In this document: positions 1 to 7,955 of the stretch, piece by piece
How positions within the stretch are numbered: position 1 is the first letter of the stretch
Layout of the letters: each line of letters begins with the position of its first letter
From: Scalindua sp964344685
Lineage (GTDB): Bacteria > Planctomycetota > Brocadiia > Brocadiales > Scalinduaceae
DNA length: 64,000 nucleotides
Reading direction: 5' to 3'
Assembly: GCA_964344685.1 (NCBI GenBank)
Contig: CAYFOK010000001.1
Location: forward strand, 248,001 to 312,000
Made by a program: the position numbers and the translations under genes
The notes under the pieces: generated by a model
The model's input: the letters and a program-made list of their open reading frames with translations, nothing else
What the model was told of the DNA's origin: nothing
Database searches by the model: none

Positions 1-458
1 TTCTTCTCATCTCTCATTTGTCTGAACATGTCCAGAAGATTAATGGAGTCCATATCAAAAACACCTTTTGCTTCAGGGTGGTCACCAAAGCATTGGTGAT
101 CACCTGTCAAGCACAGAAGATTTTTCATCCCAAGGCTTGCGGCGCCGAGTATATCACTTTGCATTGCTATTCTATTTCTGTCTCTACAGGTCATTTGTAC
201 GACTGGCTCCATTCCCATGTCAAGGAGTATGGCTCCACTTGCAATACTGGAAAGGCGTACCATTGCTGTCTGACAGTCGGTTAAATTGAATGCATCAGCA
301 TAGCCTTTTAAAAGCTCTGCCTTTTTTTCAACCGCTTCCCGGCTGGCTCCTCTGGGAGGGCCCAGTTCCGATGTAACAACAAACTCACCCTTCCTTAGTA
401 GATTTTCTAAATTACTCCCTGCTTTAATATTGTTATTTGTATCGTGTTGTTCACTCAT
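1..458 (-). CDS. metF: Methylenetetrahydrofolate reductase (MetF-like), 3' end outside window
   Basis: Partial gene read from an ATG at 458 toward the left edge; about 152 codons are visible. The family reduces 5,10-methylene-THF to 5-methyl-THF in a flavin-containing TIM barrel. The translation shows VTSELGPPRG near residue 30, where the Glu matches the catalytic Glu of the MetF family, then FNLTDCQTAMVRLSSIA, EPVVQMTCRDRNR and NLLCLTGDHQCFGDHP, the usual N-terminal half motifs. It lies 44 bp downstream of the FeS flavoprotein gene on the same strand, so the two are probably co-transcribed. That pairing resembles the methylene-THF reductases of Wood-Ljungdahl organisms that use an auxiliary iron-sulfur partner; the coupling itself is inferred. 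The C-terminal half cannot be seen. Confidence 0.9.
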   Translation of the reverse strand, partial: MSEQHDTNNNIKAGSNLENLLRKGEFVVTSELGPPRGASREAVEKKAELLKGYADAFNLTDCQTAMVRLSSIASGAILLDMGMEPVVQMTCRDRNRIAMQSDILGAASLGMKNLLCLTGDHQCFGDHPEAKGVFDMDSINLLDMFRQMRDEK

Positions 459-502
459 AGTGGTAGTTAAAGGTTTATTAAGAAAAATACAAGATTAGAT
501 TT

Positions 503-2578
503 CTAAAGATTTTTTATATCTTCTATCAATTGATTCGCAGTTTGTAAAAAACCTTCTCCGTCCTGGTTCGGTATCATATGATACTTTATCCTTTCCTTCT
601 CAATGCCAATTGAGGTCAGGAAATCCATTGCCGTTTCCGCTCTATGTTCTGCCCAGGTATTACATGAATCACCAAAATGACACGAGTCGTCACATGATGT
701 AATTAAAACGCCGTCAGCACCTTTCTCGAATGCGTCGAGTATTAATCCCGGACTTAGCTTCCCCAAACTGAGCAAATTTACCTGCCTGATATTTTCGGGT
801 AGCTCTTCTCTGGATAGTGCTAAGTTCAGGTTGTAGCTGCAATAGAAGTTTATTATCAACGGTCCAGAGGTTTTTCCTTCTTTGAAAGCATCATTTAGCT
901 GACCTGTGCCCATATCCTCATAAGGTCCCTTAAACTCTATTGCTTTTGCGGGGCATTCTACAACACACATCCCGCATGACTGGCAATCATTATTTATAAA
1001 AGCAAAATTTTCGTCTTCTTTTATTTTTGGTATTTCAAAAGGGCATACTCTGACACATGTCAGACATGCAATACAGGTTTCTGATGAGACGGAAGCCCCG
1101 TTGCCGCAGTTCATACAGCGCATTGCTTCTCGTACTGCGATTTCTTCTGTGAAACCAAGTTCAACCTCATCAAAATTTTCTATCCTTGTATCCGGATCGA
1201 GGGCCGGCATTTCATCCCTTTCCTCTCTCTTTATTTTGTCTACCCTTGTTTCTGCCTTTGATAGTTCATCGATGGGTTTAACATTTCTGAATTTATGATC
1301 AGCCTCGGAAGACTTTCTGAGATAATTATGTATAGATATTGCAGCTTTCTTACCATGACCCAAACCCATAGTAAGTGTTCCTCTTCCTAACACCACATCA
1401 CCACCCGCAAAAACACCCGGCATACCGGTACTTAAGGTTTCGGCATCTGCAGCTATTGTGCCTCCTCTTGTAACACCTATCTCTTCATGTCCTTCAAGAA
1501 ACGATAAGTCTGATGCCTGGCCTATTGCCAGAATGATCGTGTCTGCGTTTATTACAGATTCACTGCCTTCGTGAAATGAGGGATTAAATCTTCCCTGGCT
1601 GTCAAAAACAGATTTTACCTTTAGCGTTTCAAGACCGGTAACCTTGCCGTTTTCTCCAATGATTTTTTTTGGACCCAATGATGTATGAAGAATTGCTTTC
1701 TCCTGTAGTGTCTCTTCAATCTCGTAATCAGATGTAGGCATCTCATTTCGAGACTCCAGGCAGACTATATTAACTTCTTTAGGTCCAAGCCTTAAAGCCG
1801 TTCTCGCGCAATCCATAGCAACCGCTCCACCACCAATTACCAGAACGTTGTTCCCCACCTTGGCATTGTCATGGCAGTTTGCGCTCTTAAGAAATGAAAT
1901 TGCATCCTGTACACCATCTAAATCAGTACCTTCAATAGGAAGTCGTCTGGTAACGGGTAAGCCTACGGCTAAAAATGTAATATCAAAATCATTTTTTAAA
2001 TTGTCGAATGAAATATCCTTTCCTACTGTTGTATTGTATTTTATTTCTACACCAAGATCTGTTATAAACTTGATGTCTTTGTCCATAAATTCTCTTGGCA
2101 GGCGGTATGTCGGTACTCCCATTCGAAGCATACCTCCTGGTCCGGAATGAGCTTCAAAAATAGTACATTGGTATCCAAGGAGAGACAGATCTTTTGCAGC
2201 AGCCAATCCTGCCGGTCCTGCACCAATGATCGCAATTTTTTCAGGATATTTGATTTCTGACTGTTTGTCTTTGCCTTGTGTATAATCGTTGAAGAAGCCG
2301 TCAGCAAGGAAACGTTTAAGCCATGCAATTGCTATGGGCTTGTCTATAACATTCCGTCTACATTCTGTTTCACACGGATGGGTGCATATACGTCCACAAG
2401 CGGATGGTAACGCGTTTCTCTCTGCAACTACCTTTATTGCATCAGAAAATCTGCCCCTTGCAATCAATTGGATATAATCCCGCGCATCCTGCCGTATCGG
2501 ACAGGCAACGATACAAGGCGCTTCTTCGTCAATATCGTATCTGTTTATTTTTGATTTGTCCCCAAAAACATCCGTCAT
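503..2578 (-). CDS. FAD/NAD(P) oxidoreductase (GltD-like) with ferredoxin and MvhD-like domains
   Basis: A 691-residue multidomain electron-transfer protein. An N-terminal GltD-type cysteine domain holds C22, C26 and C61, C65, C69, C73. The first Rossmann motif GAGPAG is at 119-124 (FAD) and the second GGGAVAMD at 249-256 (NAD(P)H). GVFAGGDVVLG near 388 closes the FAD domain. Two 4Fe-4S motifs follow (C502, C505, C508, C512 and C532, C535, C538, C542). The last 110 residues resemble the hydrogenase/heterodisulfide-reductase iron-sulfur subunit MvhD, with C580, C629, C633 and C639. The gene sits directly upstream of metF, so it likely delivers electrons to methylene-THF reduction. The ATG at 2578 has no strong ribosome site. 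Whether it bifurcates electrons cannot be told from sequence. Confidence 0.87.
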   Translation of the reverse strand: MTDVFGDKSKINRYDIDEEAPCIVACPIRQDARDYIQLIARGRFSDAIKVVAERNALPSACGRICTHPCETECRRNVIDKPIAIAWLKRFLADGFFNDYTQGKDKQSEIKYPEKIAIIGAGPAGLAAAKDLSLLGYQCTIFEAHSGPGGMLRMGVPTYRLPREFMDKDIKFITDLGVEIKYNTTVGKDISFDNLKNDFDITFLAVGLPVTRRLPIEGTDLDGVQDAISFLKSANCHDNAKVGNNVLVIGGGAVAMDCARTALRLGPKEVNIVCLESRNEMPTSDYEIEETLQEKAILHTSLGPKKIIGENGKVTGLETLKVKSVFDSQGRFNPSFHEGSESVINADTIILAIGQASDLSFLEGHEEIGVTRGGTIAADAETLSTGMPGVFAGGDVVLGRGTLTMGLGHGKKAAISIHNYLRKSSEADHKFRNVKPIDELSKAETRVDKIKREERDEMPALDPDTRIENFDEVELGFTEEIAVREAMRCMNCGNGASVSSETCIACLTCVRVCPFEIPKIKEDENFAFINNDCQSCGMCVVECPAKAIEFKGPYEDMGTGQLNDAFKEGKTSGPLIINFYCSYNLNLALSREELPENIRQVNLLSLGKLSPGLILDAFEKGADGVLITSCDDSCHFGDSCNTWAEHRAETAMDFLTSIGIEKERIKYHMIPNQDGEGFLQTANQLIEDIKNL

Positions 2579-2774
2579 ATATTTTTAACCCTTGTCAGAT
2601 AAAATACTTAACAAATTTCTTGTTTTTTATAGAAGGGATTATTCTATTTTGATAATAACATTATGTCAAGTGAAAATGGATTTGCGGAAATCATAAAAAG
2701 GGATGTTGCGTTATATATATAGAGTAGTGTTATGATGTTAGTTTCATTTGCTGTTTAAGAAGGATACTTAATTA

Positions 2775-3467
2775 TTAAGACCCCCGCTTTAAACTTGTTT
2801 TTGACGTGTAATATTTTGGCAATATATCGTTTTTATACTCTGCGGATGCTGACGAAGATGTTCCCCCCAAGATACTACCAATAATGGCCCCGGGAATAGC
2901 GCCAATTCCGAAGAAAGCAGCACCAATTCCAGCACCAACACCGGCTCCTGCCACAGCCCTGCTCCCGATTTTACCAGGATTTATAGAATTCTGAGCTTCT
3001 AATATTTTGTCTAACTCATTAAAATGTAATGTTACTGATAGATTACTATTTTCCGGTACAATTTTAATTTTCTCGGGATTCATTGCTACTATTTCAGCCA
3101 ATATTTCTTTTTCATCAATAGAGATAAGTTTATAAATTCTTTTTTTACCCAATTCCAGGTTGATTATTTTGCTTTTAGTGCAATAGATTGTTCGCCGAAA
3201 ATAGACTTCACTTTCAGGTATTGCTTCGATTTGATCGCCGCTTTTACATAACAGGTAAACCTGTTTATAACCATGTTCATCAGTAAAGCCTAATCCGGAA
3301 CGGATACCTACATCGTCTATTTTAAACAGTTCACTTTCTACTCCATCTCCATTGTTATCAAATACGTAAATATCTCTAATCTGTTTAGAAATATTCATCT
3401 GTCCAAAAACAGGTTTCAATTGCAACAATACGAGACTGAAAAACAAAAGTACGATTTTTCCAAACAT
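2775..3467 (-). CDS. Secreted or periplasmic glycine-zipper protein of unknown function
   Basis: I do not recognise a named family. The frame is open back to a TTG at 3503, but the ATG at 3467 gives a standard signal peptide (MFGKIVLLFFSLVLLQ followed by PVFGQ), so I place the start there, giving 230 residues. The middle part is soluble and beta-rich in appearance. Near the C-terminus comes an alternating glycine/alanine stretch (AGAGVGAGIGAAFFGIG, then IPGAIIGSILGG), a glycine zipper of the kind that inserts in or packs against membranes. It stands alone between metF's operon and the tRNA. No regulatory signal was seen. Confidence 0.65.
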   Translation of the reverse strand: MFGKIVLLFFSLVLLQLKPVFGQMNISKQIRDIYVFDNNGDGVESELFKIDDVGIRSGLGFTDEHGYKQVYLLCKSGDQIEAIPESEVYFRRTIYCTKSKIINLELGKKRIYKLISIDEKEILAEIVAMNPEKIKIVPENSNLSVTLHFNELDKILEAQNSINPGKIGSRAVAGAGVGAGIGAAFFGIGAIPGAIIGSILGGTSSSASAEYKNDILPKYYTSKTSLKRGS

Positions 3468-3503
3468 TAGGAATTTTCCGATGATATATGTGTTTAGGAC
3501 CAA

Positions 3504-3986
3504 GGTTCAAAACACTTTAAGATTATAAAATTTGATTTCGAGCTAATCCTATTGCCGCTGACATGAATGAGGTAGTTTTACTTTTGACATTCTTTTTATG
3601 ACATGTACCAAAACAGGTCAGCCTATCGTTTTCCTGTATAGAATCGGATTTTATAAGATATTTAAGCTATTACAAGTCCATTTTTTCATACTTGTCTAAC
3701 AGCACAACATCTTTTATCGTAATAATATTCTGATAATGATAAATATTCTGGCTGAAATTATTATTTGTTGTGATAATCGAACAATTTAAGAGCAAACCGG
3801 CTAAAGGGTAGAGGATTTCTTTTAGGCTTCTACCATAACTTAAGTAAAACAAAACGCTTGAATCCGGACCTGAAAATTGATACACTCCTACACGTCGTTG
3901 TCGTGGTATCTCGGCAGATTTTGAGATTCCTATATATTATTTTAAACCAAAAAATAGAATACTTGATCACTCCACAGATCATTTCG
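3504..3986. other. Intergenic region without a supported gene
   Basis: About 480 bases of AT-rich sequence between the glycine-zipper gene and the tRNA. A 71-codon frame on the minus strand (3670-3885) has no ribosome-binding site, no recognisable domain and isoleucine/asparagine-rich low-complexity sequence, so I do not call it. The region presumably holds the promoters of both flanking genes; I could not pick a convincing -35/-10 pair. Confidence 0.5.
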
Positions 3987-4060
3987 GGGCCCATAGCTCA
4001 GTTGGTTAGAGCAACGGACTCATAATCCGTGTGTCCTAGGTTCGAGTCCTAGTGGGCCCA
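3987..4060 (+). tRNA. tRNA with CAU anticodon, probably tRNA-Ile2 (lysidine-modified)
   Basis: A complete 74-nt cloverleaf. The acceptor stem pairs GGGCCCA (3987-3993) with TGGGCCC (4053-4059), with discriminator A4060. The D-loop contains AGCTCAGTTGGTTAGAGC, the anticodon loop CTCATAA gives CAU, and the T arm contains GGTTCGAGTCC. CCA is not encoded. The body resembles the bacterial minor isoleucine tRNA, in which TilS converts C34 to lysidine, more than elongator or initiator Met tRNA, but the identity is an inference from similarity. A T-rich stretch follows the gene. Confidence 0.93.
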
Positions 4061-4253
4061 TTTTTTATAAGTCTTTTTACTCACCAAGCTTATTGAAAGT
4101 TAATTCCAAATTGTATTATCTCATCTTATTGCAAAAGCGATTGCCGGAGTTTATAAGAGGGGATAGTTCAAAACGATACGGCTGTTGAAGAGCTTAAATA
4201 AGGGTTTATAAATGGAATTTTAAAATGAAAACCGGAAATAGGGGGTAAGTGCA

Positions 4254-4442
4254 TTGGATATATTAAATAATAGAAACAAGCTGTTAATGGTCATGTCTGG
4301 TATTTTGATGGCGTTGGCTTTAACATTAGTGATTTTTAATTTTACAGGTGCAATCGACTACTCAAAGCATAATACAATTATGTTTTCAATGCTATTTGTT
4401 GCAGCTATATTCTTTTTTGTCAAAAACATGAGGCGACAATGA
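4254..4442 (+). CDS. Small two-helix membrane protein of unknown function
   Basis: A 62-residue protein with two hydrophobic helices (about residues 10-30 and 40-56) separated by a short polar loop, ending in basic residues. The start is a TTG at 4254; a purine-rich AGGGGG lies just upstream. Its stop overlaps the next ATG (ATGA at 4439-4442), which suggests translational coupling to the cyclophilin-like gene and hence to glyS. I do not recognise a family. The tight overlap is the main argument that it is real. Confidence 0.6.
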   Translation: MDILNNRNKLLMVMSGILMALALTLVIFNFTGAIDYSKHNTIMFSMLFVAAIFFFVKNMRRQ

Positions 4443-4810
4443 GACAGATTAAAATAATTGCAGGTGACGTTTCTGCTGTAGCAGAGCTTTCAGACGGCAA
4501 AACATCTGACGCAATCTGGGATTCGTTGCCTATTGAAAATAGTGTTAATACATGGGGAGATGAGATTTATTTTTCGATTCCTGTTGCATCGACGTTGGAC
4601 GAAACAGCAAAAGAGGTAGTTGAAAAAGGGGATTTAGGTTACTGGCCAACGGGAAAGGCCTTCTGCATATTTTTTGGCCCGACACCGGCCAGTCAGGGTG
4701 ATGAGATACGCCCTGCCAGTGCAGTTAACATTGTCGGCAGAGTAGAGGGAGATACGGATATATTTAAAAAAGTACGGGATGGAGAGAGTATTAAGCTGGA
4801 TAGAGTGTGA
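4439..4810 (+). CDS. Cyclophilin-like fold protein (PF04126 / TM1367 type)
   Basis: A 123-residue soluble protein with the features of the small cyclophilin-like family: N-terminal IKIIAGDVSAVAEL, then TSDAIWDSLP, a WGDEIYFSIP strand, the GDLGYWPTGKAFCIFFGPTP core and a C-terminal NIVGRVEGD. The family is widespread in bacteria and archaea; its function is not well established and peptidyl-prolyl isomerase activity should not be assumed. It overlaps the upstream small membrane gene by four bases, and its end overlaps the open frame of glyS, so the three genes look like one transcription unit. Confidence 0.82.
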   Translation: MRQIKIIAGDVSAVAELSDGKTSDAIWDSLPIENSVNTWGDEIYFSIPVASTLDETAKEVVEKGDLGYWPTGKAFCIFFGPTPASQGDEIRPASAVNIVGRVEGDTDIFKKVRDGESIKLDRV

Positions 4811-6909
4811 TTGAAATGTCAAATCTATTATTGGAAATCGGAACTGAAGAGATACCGGCAGGTTATCTAGCCCCTGCTCTCAAGCAAATGGAAGAGCTGT
4901 TTACGGAGCAGATAAAAAAGGCCCGTCTGAGTTTTGACACTATTCATACGACCGGTACGCCAAGACGTCTGGTATTGTTTGCAAGCGGATTACCGCAGAG
5001 ACAGGAAGATATTGAAGAGGAAATTAAGGGTCCATCAGCAAAAGTTGCTTTTGATGAGAGTGGTGTACCAACGAAAGCCGCGGTTGGCTTTGCGAGTTCA
5101 CAGGGAGTTAAAGCTGAAAATATGATAGTAAAGGATACACCTAAAGGAAAATATTGCTTTGCCGTAAAAGAGGTCGAAGGAAAGAAAATTTTTGATCTTC
5201 TGCCGGAAATTTTAACTTCTGTCATAACATCAATCAATTTTCCAAAATCAATGAGATGGAAATCTGATAAGTTTTATTTTGCACGCCCTATACGTACAAT
5301 AATGGCGGTTTTCGATAAGGATATTGTCAACCTGGAATTAAATGGCTTAAAAGCCGGTCGGAGTACAAGCGGTCATCAGTTTCTGTCTGACAATGTTATA
5401 GATATTTCTGATGCTGATTATGGAGTGTATAAAGATAGATTAAAAAACGAAAATGTAATAGTAGATATGGACGAAAGACGGGATATTATCAGAAAAGAGA
5501 TAAACTCTCTCCTTTCTGTTTACGGCACTACTCTGGAGGACGAAGAGTTGCTTGATGAAGTGACAAACCTTGTTGAGTTTCCGGGCGCAGTAAAGTGTAG
5601 TTTTGATGAGAAGTTTCTGGCAATCCCATCAGAAGTTGTTGAGACTTCTATGAAGGACCATCAACGATATTTTCCTGTTAAGGATAAAGAAGGTAAGCTG
5701 TTACCTGAATTTATTGTAATTACTGACAGGGATTCTGGTGATGGTGAGATTATCAGGAGGGGGAATGAGCGTGTTCTGCGGGCAAGGCTGGCTGATGCAA
5801 ATTTTTTCTGGGATGAGGACAAAAAGATGATCCTCCATGACAGGCTTAAGGATCTGAAAGGAGTTGTATTTCATGAAGATATGGGGAGTTATCTGGATAG
5901 AGGGAAGAGAATTGGTGAGATGGCGTGTTTTATTGCCGAAATGCTGGATTTTTCTGCGGACAGGCTGGAATTGGTTAAACGTGCTTCCAGCTTATGCAAG
6001 ACAGACCTTCTGACAGAAATGGTTGGAGAGTTTCCAAAACTGCAGGGGATTATGGGGCGTGAATATGCCCTTGTACAGGGCGAGGATGAAGAGGTGGCAA
6101 GGTCAATAGCAGAGCATTACTTACCACGATATGCAGATGATGTGCTGCCGGAGACTGGAATAGGTACCGTGCTCAGCCTGGCAGACAAGTTTGATATTAT
6201 TTCAGGTTGTTTTGCGGCGGGTCTGATTCCTACGGGTTCTCAAGATCCTTATGGGCTTAGAAGGCAATCACAGGGCATAATACGTATCCTGGAAACAAAA
6301 AATCTTCGTCTGTCTATAGCATCGGTTTTTGAGAAATCATTATCCTGCTTGACTGACGTTTGTCCTGAAGGGGATAGAAGCAAGGTATATGGACAGATAA
6401 TGGACTTCTTTAAGGACAGAATATATAATGCTTATCTTGAGAAGGGTTATCGATATGATATTGTCGAATCAGTAATGAAATCCGGTTTTGACAATATATC
6501 AGATCTTCTTTGTAGATTAGATATTATTACAAAGATCTCCGAAACCACAATATGGCAAAACCTCGTAGCAGTAGTAGAGAGAACATTCAATATCGGGAAA
6601 AATTGTACAATCCATGGTGAGGTGAATGAAGATTTATTAGAAGAGGAAGAAGAGCGGAAATTGTGGGCTGTTTATGATAAAGAAAAAGAGAAACTGCTTG
6701 CATATGTTCCTCAGAGAAGATATGAAGAGCTGTCGCTTTCATATAATGAAGTATTTGCAGAACCGGTTCATGATTTCTTTGAAAAGGTTTTTGTAAATGT
6801 AGAGGATGAACAGATAAAGAATAACAGACTTTTATTAGTCAAAAAGGTGAACGAGCTCTATGTCGAAAACGTTGCAAACCTCGCATTTATCGTCGAACAT
6901 GATAGATGA
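4807..6909 (+). CDS. glyS: Glycyl-tRNA synthetase beta subunit
   Basis: The 700-residue size is normal for GlyS, which with the alpha subunit GlyQ forms the bacterial alpha2beta2 enzyme charging tRNA-Gly. The N-terminus LLLEIGTEEIPAGYLAPAL is diagnostic, as is KTDLLTEMVGEFPKLQGIMG in the middle; the C-terminal 100 residues form the DALR-like anticodon-binding region. The frame opens with GTG at 4807, which overlaps the previous stop (GTGA); an ATG at 4816 starts three codons later and may be the true start. No glyQ is in the window, so the alpha subunit must lie elsewhere. It ends inside the start of the Xer recombinase gene. Confidence 0.96.
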   Translation: MIEMSNLLLEIGTEEIPAGYLAPALKQMEELFTEQIKKARLSFDTIHTTGTPRRLVLFASGLPQRQEDIEEEIKGPSAKVAFDESGVPTKAAVGFASSQGVKAENMIVKDTPKGKYCFAVKEVEGKKIFDLLPEILTSVITSINFPKSMRWKSDKFYFARPIRTIMAVFDKDIVNLELNGLKAGRSTSGHQFLSDNVIDISDADYGVYKDRLKNENVIVDMDERRDIIRKEINSLLSVYGTTLEDEELLDEVTNLVEFPGAVKCSFDEKFLAIPSEVVETSMKDHQRYFPVKDKEGKLLPEFIVITDRDSGDGEIIRRGNERVLRARLADANFFWDEDKKMILHDRLKDLKGVVFHEDMGSYLDRGKRIGEMACFIAEMLDFSADRLELVKRASSLCKTDLLTEMVGEFPKLQGIMGREYALVQGEDEEVARSIAEHYLPRYADDVLPETGIGTVLSLADKFDIISGCFAAGLIPTGSQDPYGLRRQSQGIIRILETKNLRLSIASVFEKSLSCLTDVCPEGDRSKVYGQIMDFFKDRIYNAYLEKGYRYDIVESVMKSGFDNISDLLCRLDIITKISETTIWQNLVAVVERTFNIGKNCTIHGEVNEDLLEEEEERKLWAVYDKEKEKLLAYVPQRRYEELSLSYNEVFAEPVHDFFEKVFVNVEDEQIKNNRLLLVKKVNELYVENVANLAFIVEHDR

Positions 6910-7795
6910 AGCACTCGTAGAATCATTTCTGAATTATCTCATCGTTGAATGCGGTCTTTCTGATAACACCATAAAGGGATATAAGGGAGATCTGCATAAT
7001 TTTTCAAATTATCTGCAGGTTGAATGCATTAAGCATTTTCAGGATTTACGTGCGAAGATGATTGTAAATTTTATAGAAAACGAAAAACAGAGAGGACTTT
7101 CTGAAAATTCGATCTCCAGATGCCTTGTTACAGTAAAAATGCTCTATAAGTACCTGGTCATGGAAGGCCAGATTACTGTAAACCCAATGTCATCAGTCAA
7201 TACGCTTAAACTCCGGAAACATTTACCGGAAGTATTACATTATAACGCAATAGAGGAAATGTTACGGGCTCCGGATTGTAATGATAAGCTCGGCATACGG
7301 GATAAGGCCATGTTAGAGCTTATGTATGCGACAGGGGCGAGGGTTTCTGAGGTTGCATCGATTAAGGTAAGCTGGATAAACTTTGATTACGGTTTTATCA
7401 GGTGCCAGGGGAAAGGTTCTAAACAGCGTATCGTACCCATGGGCTCAGAAGCAGCTAAAGCAATTAAAAGATACTTACAGGAGGTACGCCCTCTGCTATT
7501 GAAAATAGAAGATGATGAGCCGATACTGTTTTTGTCCAGGACAGGTAAAAAGTTAAGGCGTGAGAATATATGGAGCATCGTGAAAAAATATGCCATGAAA
7601 GCTGGTATTCGGTCTAATATTTCTCCACACACTTTAAGGCATTCATTTGCAACACACTTGCTGGAAGGGGGGGCAGATTTGCGGTCTGTTCAAGAGATGC
7701 TCGGGCATTCCAATATTTCTACTACCCAGGTTTATACACATATAGACAGGAAATATCTTAAATCCACACATCAGAAGTTCCATCCAAGGGCCTGA
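6860..7795 (+). CDS. xerD: XerC/XerD-type site-specific tyrosine recombinase
   Basis: Tyrosine recombinase resolving chromosome dimers at dif in the Xer family. With the start at 6860 it has 311 residues. The N-terminal SAM-like core-binding domain covers about 15-100 and the catalytic domain follows, with R161 (ATGARVSE), K185 (GKGSKQR), H257 and R260 (SPHTLRHSFATHLL), H283 (LGHSNI) and nucleophile Y292 (VYTH). AAGGTGA at about 6845 supports the 6860 start; the ATG at 6899 would give 298 residues, the length of E. coli XerD, so both are possible. It overlaps the end of glyS. Its genomic place about 2 kb before the origin is notable. I cannot separate XerC from XerD here. Confidence 0.9.
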   Translation: MSKTLQTSHLSSNMIDEALVESFLNYLIVECGLSDNTIKGYKGDLHNFSNYLQVECIKHFQDLRAKMIVNFIENEKQRGLSENSISRCLVTVKMLYKYLVMEGQITVNPMSSVNTLKLRKHLPEVLHYNAIEEMLRAPDCNDKLGIRDKAMLELMYATGARVSEVASIKVSWINFDYGFIRCQGKGSKQRIVPMGSEAAKAIKRYLQEVRPLLLKIEDDEPILFLSRTGKKLRRENIWSIVKKYAMKAGIRSNISPHTLRHSFATHLLEGGADLRSVQEMLGHSNISTTQVYTHIDRKYLKSTHQKFHPRA

Positions 7796-7820
7796 GCTCT
7801 TTAAATTACAAACAAATTAT

Positions 7821-7926
7821 CCGTCCGGATGAATCCGTTCGCCAGCCCGACGTGCATTCTGTCGGGGACGGGCAAAACACAACTCTGGAATCCTCACGAG
7901 AGTGAGGTGGCCTTACTTTCGTAAGG
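7821..7926. repeat. Cluster of inverted repeats between convergent genes
   Basis: Three hairpin-forming stretches lie back to back: CCCGAC/GTCGGG (7846-7851 and 7861-7866), CCTCAC/GTGAGG with a four-base loop (7892-7897 and 7902-7907) and CCTTAC/GTAAGG with a four-base loop (7911-7916 and 7921-7926). CCGTCC at 7821 can also pair with GGACGG at 7866. The region separates the convergent xer and phosphohexomutase genes and may act as a transcription barrier, although no T-tract follows. Part of it (GGATTCATCCGG on the minus strand) recurs near 17568. Confidence 0.5.
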
Positions 7927-7955
7927 ACTCCTGGGATACCATTTTCCACACATTG

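Noticed and set aside
18..289. Two overlapping plus-strand frames at the left edge
   Set aside because: They are shadows of the minus-strand metF gene, whose translation matches the MTHFR family clearly.
3670..3885. 71-codon minus-strand frame
   Set aside because: No ribosome site, no domain and low-complexity composition in AT-rich DNA.
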